Assembly: GCA_963761445.1 (NCBI GenBank)
Contig: CAVXHV010000005.1
Coordinates: 3,534,001 to 3,598,000, forward strand
Length of the DNA: 64,000 nucleotides
Reading direction: 5' to 3'
DNA from: CAVXHV01 sp963761445
GTDB lineage: Bacteria; Planctomycetota; Planctomycetia; Isosphaerales; Isosphaeraceae
In this document: one piece after another, positions 60,614-64,000 of the stretch
Layout of the letters: every line of letters starts with the position of its first letter
Numbering within the stretch: the first letter of the stretch is position 1
Notes under the pieces: generated by a model
What the model was told of the DNA's origin: nothing
What the model saw: the letters and a program-made list of their open reading frames with translations, nothing else
Database searches by the model: none
Made by a program: the position numbers and the translations under genes

Positions 60614-61380
60614 GGGATCAGGCGCGCGAGCGGCGCGTGCAGCCAGCGCAGCAGACCGAGGTCCGTGAGAGATTCGCCTTCGTCTCGCGATAGCGCGCCG
60701 GGCTTATCGACTCGCAGGCGCACCAACTGACGCTCTGGAATGGCGGCGAGCAATTCACCTTCGAGACCAGTGACATCGATGTCTTCAGGGACAAGCACCC
60801 ATACGGATTCACCCAATGCCTTCGAATCCGTTCTCAGCCGCTCAATTCCAAGACTCAGCGCGTCGGCTCGGTCAATCCATCCTTTCTTTTGGATCGCTTC
60901 CAGGTAGGCGTTCGAGATTTCGATGAGCTCGAGACCTTTGGCGGCAACTTCAAAATAGCCAGGGTTCAAGCCTGCGGACTCAAGCCCCGCTCGCCGGATC
61001 GCGCCGATCGCGCTCGAGACCGCCGCGGCCAATCGCTCGCTCGGCGGCAGCTTCCCGAGGTATCCGTCGGGTTTCTGCAACCGCCGCATCACCTGTTCAA
61101 CCACGAGCGTGCCTTGATGGCGCGAGATCAGCTCCAGCTTCTTGGTGACGACCTGGGCGCGGCCAGACTCGAGCGCGATATTCATGATCGTGTGAACATG
61201 CGCATTGACAACCGGCTGGCCGGCGCGAGCAACAGCAACCAGCCATTCATGTCCGGCGCGCAGCGATGGCGCGAGCAACCATTTCTCATCCAGCAGGCGG
61301 TCGCGGCAGACATTGCTCAGCTCACGTACGAGGGTATTCACGATCGCGGGCCTCTCGTCATTCCATCGTATCTGATTCAT
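60610..61380 (-). CDS. addB: AddB, N-terminal fragment
   Basis: MNQIRWNDERPAIVNTLVRE, LLDEKWLLAPSLRAGHEWLV and VTKKLELISRHQGTLVVEQV form the AddB opening, in which the Walker-like loop is degenerate (APSLRAGHEW). The apparent stop RLIP at 60610 is one base before VNDGTASIFRAVGEVNEVRG, so this is a frameshift, not an end. After repair addB runs 61380-58205, about 1055 residues. Confidence 0.8.
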   Translation of the reverse strand: MNQIRWNDERPAIVNTLVRELSNVCRDRLLDEKWLLAPSLRAGHEWLVAVARAGQPVVNAHVHTIMNIALESGRAQVVTKKLELISRHQGTLVVEQVMRRLQKPDGYLGKLPPSERLAAAVSSAIGAIRRAGLESAGLNPGYFEVAAKGLELIEISNAYLEAIQKKGWIDRADALSLGIERLRTDSKALGESVWVLVPEDIDVTGLEGELLAAIPERQLVRLRVDKPGALSRDEGESLTDLGLLRWLHAPLARLIP

Positions 61381-61555
61381 CTCGAACCGCGGGTGCGTTC
61401 AGTATAACGAGACAGGAGATCCAAACCCTGAAGGCTCATTCCCGCGACCCAACGCGGGCACGGCCCGCTATTCAACACCGACCCGTCGAATATACTAAAC
61501 ATTTCGCCTGTTTGGGTTCTGTGATTCGCAAAGCCAGTCCGCGGAGAGTGCCAGA

Positions 61556-62944
61556 ATGGAAGTGACGCCGATAACTCACCGCTGGTGGCGGCGACCGCGA
61601 GTTCGCCTCAGCTTGCGCGCCTTGATGATCATCGTCCTCGTCCTGGGCTGTGGGTTTGGCTGGGTCGTCCGGCGTGCCCGTATCCAGCGCGACGCCGTCG
61701 CAGCCGTTGTGAACGGCGGCGGCAGAGTCTGGTACGATTGGGAAGATCCGGGCTCTCGCATTGGGCCTGACGGGGAATACCGAGCTAGTTATCCCTCCAG
61801 GACGAAGCACGCACCACCGGCGCCGAAGTGGCTCTTTGACCGCGTCGGGCCGGATTACTTCGGTCGGGTGAGGCAGGTCACCGTCGGTGCCAAAGAGCCC
61901 GATGCCGTGATGGCGCGCGTGGCGCAGCTCGAGGACGTCAGATCGGTTCATTTTGCGCTGGATGTCCCCGTGAGCGACGCCGGGATGAATTCAATCCGCT
62001 TGATGACAGAGCTGAGGACGTTCGACACGCCGATCCGGGGCGGCACGCTCACTGGAGCGAGTCTCGAGAACTTCAAGAGCTTGAAGAAGCTCCGAATCCT
62101 TCTCCTCACGAACAAGCCCGTGCTTACCGATGCCGACTTGGTTCACATCAAAGGGCTGACGGCCCTCCAACACCTGGCACTCTCAATCTCGCCCCAAAAC
62201 ATGATCACGGACGCCGGTGTGGCCAACTTTAAGGACATGATCGATATGAGGTACCTGAGCATGGCGGGGGCTCGGGTCACGCCGGCCGGCCTCGAACATC
62301 TGCGCGGCATGACCAAGCTGCATGAGCTCCGGATACCAGGGACGCGTGTCGACGATCTGGCACCGATCCGGCATTTGACAGGCCTCAAGTTCCTCCATCT
62401 CGGGGAAACGCCGATCACGGACGCAGGGCTTGTCCCGATCGCCGGTTTCTCCTCTCTGAATACGTTGTTTCTCCAGAAGACGGCGATCACCGATGCCGGC
62501 GTAAAACACTTGCGAGGTTTGACGACCTTGACTCAGCTCGACCTTAGCCAGACACGGATCACGGATGCCGGACTGGCCGAGCTGGCCGGTTTGAAATCCC
62601 TGGTGAGACTTGATCTTTCCGGCACTCACGTGAAGGAGGCGGGGCTGGCGCACCTCGCCGGGCTCTCGTCTCTCGTCACATTGAACCTGAGCGAGACCGG
62701 CGTGACCGACGCGGGGCTGGCATGCCTGACCGAGCTACCGTTACTTAGTACGCTGGATCTCGGCAAGACGCCGGTCACCGACGCGGGACTGAAGCACCTT
62801 GCCGCCATGAAGAGCCTCAAGCGCCTCTCCATCGAGGGGAGCGCGACCACCGACGCGGCGGTCAACTCGCTTCAGAACAGCATGCCCCAGTTGCGCATTG
62901 CCCGCCCGGGGCGACCCGTGGCCCCACCGCGGAAAGCCTCATGA
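61556..62944 (+). CDS. Membrane-anchored leucine-rich repeat protein, long paralogue
   Basis: Intact. ATG 61556 follows CGGAGAG. RRPRVRLSLRALMIIVLVLG is the same N-terminal anchor as in 5714..6613, and QRDAVAAVVNGGGRVWYDWE is the same post-anchor segment. About eleven LRRs follow, with the consensus TDAGLxxLxGLxxLxxLxLxxT. Its 3' end overlaps the convergent MarR gene by six bases. Confidence 0.85.
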   Translation: MEVTPITHRWWRRPRVRLSLRALMIIVLVLGCGFGWVVRRARIQRDAVAAVVNGGGRVWYDWEDPGSRIGPDGEYRASYPSRTKHAPPAPKWLFDRVGPDYFGRVRQVTVGAKEPDAVMARVAQLEDVRSVHFALDVPVSDAGMNSIRLMTELRTFDTPIRGGTLTGASLENFKSLKKLRILLLTNKPVLTDADLVHIKGLTALQHLALSISPQNMITDAGVANFKDMIDMRYLSMAGARVTPAGLEHLRGMTKLHELRIPGTRVDDLAPIRHLTGLKFLHLGETPITDAGLVPIAGFSSLNTLFLQKTAITDAGVKHLRGLTTLTQLDLSQTRITDAGLAELAGLKSLVRLDLSGTHVKEAGLAHLAGLSSLVTLNLSETGVTDAGLACLTELPLLSTLDLGKTPVTDAGLKHLAAMKSLKRLSIEGSATTDAAVNSLQNSMPQLRIARPGRPVAPPRKAS

Positions 62945-63469
62945 CTTGATGGAAGCCCGCGACGATCGCCGTCCTTTGCCTGTCGTCGATGCTACTGGGG
63001 TCTCACGCACCTTGCGTACTTCGTCCTCCGCCATCTGGCGCGAGCGGACAGCGAAATCAAGGATCAGCGTGAGCTCGTCTGCTGTGTAGCATTCGAACAA
63101 CTGCGCCGCCGAACGGCCCATCGAATCAAAGAGCGGAATGATCTTGCGCTCGATTCGCTTCAGATTCGGCTCGATCATCACCTTGCGGCGATCGGATGTA
63201 TCGCGCGCTCGCCGCGCAAACCCGGCGCGTTCAAGCCGATCGATGACGCCGGTGATCGCACCCGTCGTGAGCCCGGTGCGCCTGGCCAGATCTCCGGCCG
63301 AGATCGGCCCGCTTCGCATCAGGATACCCGCACACTTGTGGTCCGTGATGTTCATTCCCAGCCGATCGGCAATCGCCTGATGAAACATGATCGTCACCGT
63401 GGTGGTCTCGATCATCTCATCGATCAACCGGGCCACCAGCTCGGCCTTGGCACGCACTTCTCTTGACAC
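62939..63469 (-). CDS. MarR-family transcriptional regulator
   Basis: GTG 63469 (MSREVRAKAELVARLIDEMI). The winged helix is NITDHKCAGILMRSGPISAG, DLARRTGLTTGAITGVIDRL, ERAGFARRARDTSDRRKVMI with the DxR wing. 176 residues with a basic C-terminal extension. It is divergent from the methyltransferase at 63566, and the space between them holds a MarR-type operator, so regulation of both genes is likely. Confidence 0.85.
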   Translation of the reverse strand: MSREVRAKAELVARLIDEMIETTTVTIMFHQAIADRLGMNITDHKCAGILMRSGPISAGDLARRTGLTTGAITGVIDRLERAGFARRARDTSDRRKVMIEPNLKRIERKIIPLFDSMGRSAAQLFECYTADELTLILDFAVRSRQMAEDEVRKVRETPVASTTGKGRRSSRASIKS

Positions 63470-63496
63470 AATCGCTCAATCCGCTTAGAAGATGAA

Positions 63497-63515
63497 TATC
63501 TCAGTTGCTAAGATA
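63497..63515. promoter_or_regulatory. MarR-type operator
   Basis: TATCTCAGTTGCTAAGATA is a 19-base dyad (arms TATCTCAG and CTAAGATA around TTG), matching the ATCTxAGxxxCTxAGAT pattern often bound by MarR/SlyA proteins. It lies 28 bases before the regulator start and 51 before the methyltransferase start. Confidence 0.6.
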
Positions 63516-63565
63516 CTTTGCAGACAAGCCAACGATTCCGGGTTTGATTGTAACGGAGGTATGTC

Positions 63566-64000
63566 ATGACTGCCACTCTCGCAAAGCGCAGGCCCACGAA
63601 GGGCTGGAAGGGCATGGGGATGGAAGGCTCGCTGGCACGCTGGTACGCCAGGAATACCGGCAAGGCAATTGCGCAATTCCGGAACGAGGCTCGGGCCCTC
63701 GCCGTGGGCCTGCCGGAGAACGCCAGTATCCTCGAGGTCGCCCCCGGACCGGGGTTTCTGGCGATCGAGCTCGCCAGGCTCGGCAAGTTTCAAGTCACCG
63801 GGCTGGACATCAGCAAGACGCTTGTCGGCATCGCCACCGAGAATGCACGGAAGGCGGGTGTCGCGGTGACGTTCCGTCTGGGCAACGCATCCGCCATGCC
63901 GTTTGAAGACGGCTCATTCGATCTCGTCGTGTGCCGGGCTGCCTTCAAGAATTTCAGCGAGCCGGTGCGTGCGATCGCGGAGATGTATCGCGTGCTCAAG
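63566..64000 (+). CDS. Class I SAM-dependent methyltransferase, 3' truncated by window edge
   Basis: ATG 63566 follows GGAGG at six bases; 145 codons fit before the window ends. MEGSLARWYARNTGKAIAQF, ASILEVAPGPGFLAIELARL (motif I, E-x-x-x-GxG-like EVAPGPG), VTGLDISKTLVGIATENARK (motif II Asp), LGNASAMPFEDGSFDLVVCR (motif IV) and AIAEMYRVLK are the standard small-molecule/ubiquinone-type methyltransferase fold. It is paired head-to-head with the MarR gene; a MarR-controlled methyltransferase suggests response to a small compound. Substrate unknown. Confidence 0.85.
   Translation, partial: MTATLAKRRPTKGWKGMGMEGSLARWYARNTGKAIAQFRNEARALAVGLPENASILEVAPGPGFLAIELARLGKFQVTGLDISKTLVGIATENARKAGVAVTFRLGNASAMPFEDGSFDLVVCRAAFKNFSEPVRAIAEMYRVLK

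Noticed and set aside
1..64000. CRISPR array, tRNA or rRNA genes
   Set aside because: No regularly spaced repeats of 25-40 bases, no cloverleaf with a GTTCxA arm and no rRNA-like segment were found on reading both strands.

Overview
The window is high-GC DNA of planctomycete character, most like Isosphaeraceae (inference from gene content, not from a marker gene). The signs are several Ser/Thr kinases fused to TPR, WD40, zinc-ribbon or VWA parts, an ECF sigma factor placed just ahead of a kinase, extracytoplasmic proteins carrying the N-terminal LExLExRxLLSA-type motif, membrane-anchored LRR proteins, BlaI/BlaR1 with carboxypeptidase-like repeats, and SpoVG with a zinc ribbon beside ispE.

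Layout. 1-3.4 kb: two CrtI-type carotenoid oxidoreductases followed by collapsed remnants of an acyltransferase and a glycosyltransferase. 3.1-8.4 kb, minus strand: a DsbD-alpha-containing secreted protein, an FHA protein, an LRR protein and an FAD/NAD(P) oxidoreductase. 8.4-11.9 kb: ECF sigma factor and TPR kinase. 12.2-14.7 kb: a large secreted IPT/TIG protein. 14.7-16.2 kb: a zinc-ribbon kinase with a Cys-rich tail. 16.5-18.6 kb: C45-type hydrolase, small protein plus HNH nuclease. 18.5-22.4 kb: BlaR1/BlaI with a double operator. 22.4-26.9 kb: prolyl oligopeptidase, acyl-CoA dehydrogenase, small membrane protein. 27-34.6 kb: a three-repeat protein of unknown function, Amt ammonium transporter, HEAT-repeat protein, DUF4145 protein, DUF434 protein, PEBP protein. 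34.6-38.2 kb: integrase scrap, MazE-like antitoxin, lgt, spoVG, ispE. 38.3-42.8 kb: TPR protein, then a MerR regulator coupled to a VIT-VWA-kinase fusion behind a consensus promoter. 42.9-49.7 kb: WD40/TPR kinase, secreted TIM-barrel/Fn3 protein, sigma factor. 50-54.8 kb: DUF1254 protein, a duplicated DUF4058 gene flanking an antitoxin-like/retropepsin pair, GH32 fructosidase. 54.8-61.4 kb: addB-addA. 61.5-64 kb: second LRR protein, MarR regulator, divergent methyltransferase cut by the window end.

A dominant feature is that more than twenty otherwise well-conserved genes, including lgt, amt and addAB, carry one or more single-base reading-frame breaks. The flanking frames keep family motifs and lack other damage, so most breaks look like assembly or sequencing indels rather than decay. 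I therefore give the readable fragments, say where frames join, and name the likely true ends. The carotenoid locus is different: there a whole segment is missing between two genes.

No rRNA, tRNA, CRISPR array or intact mobile element was seen.
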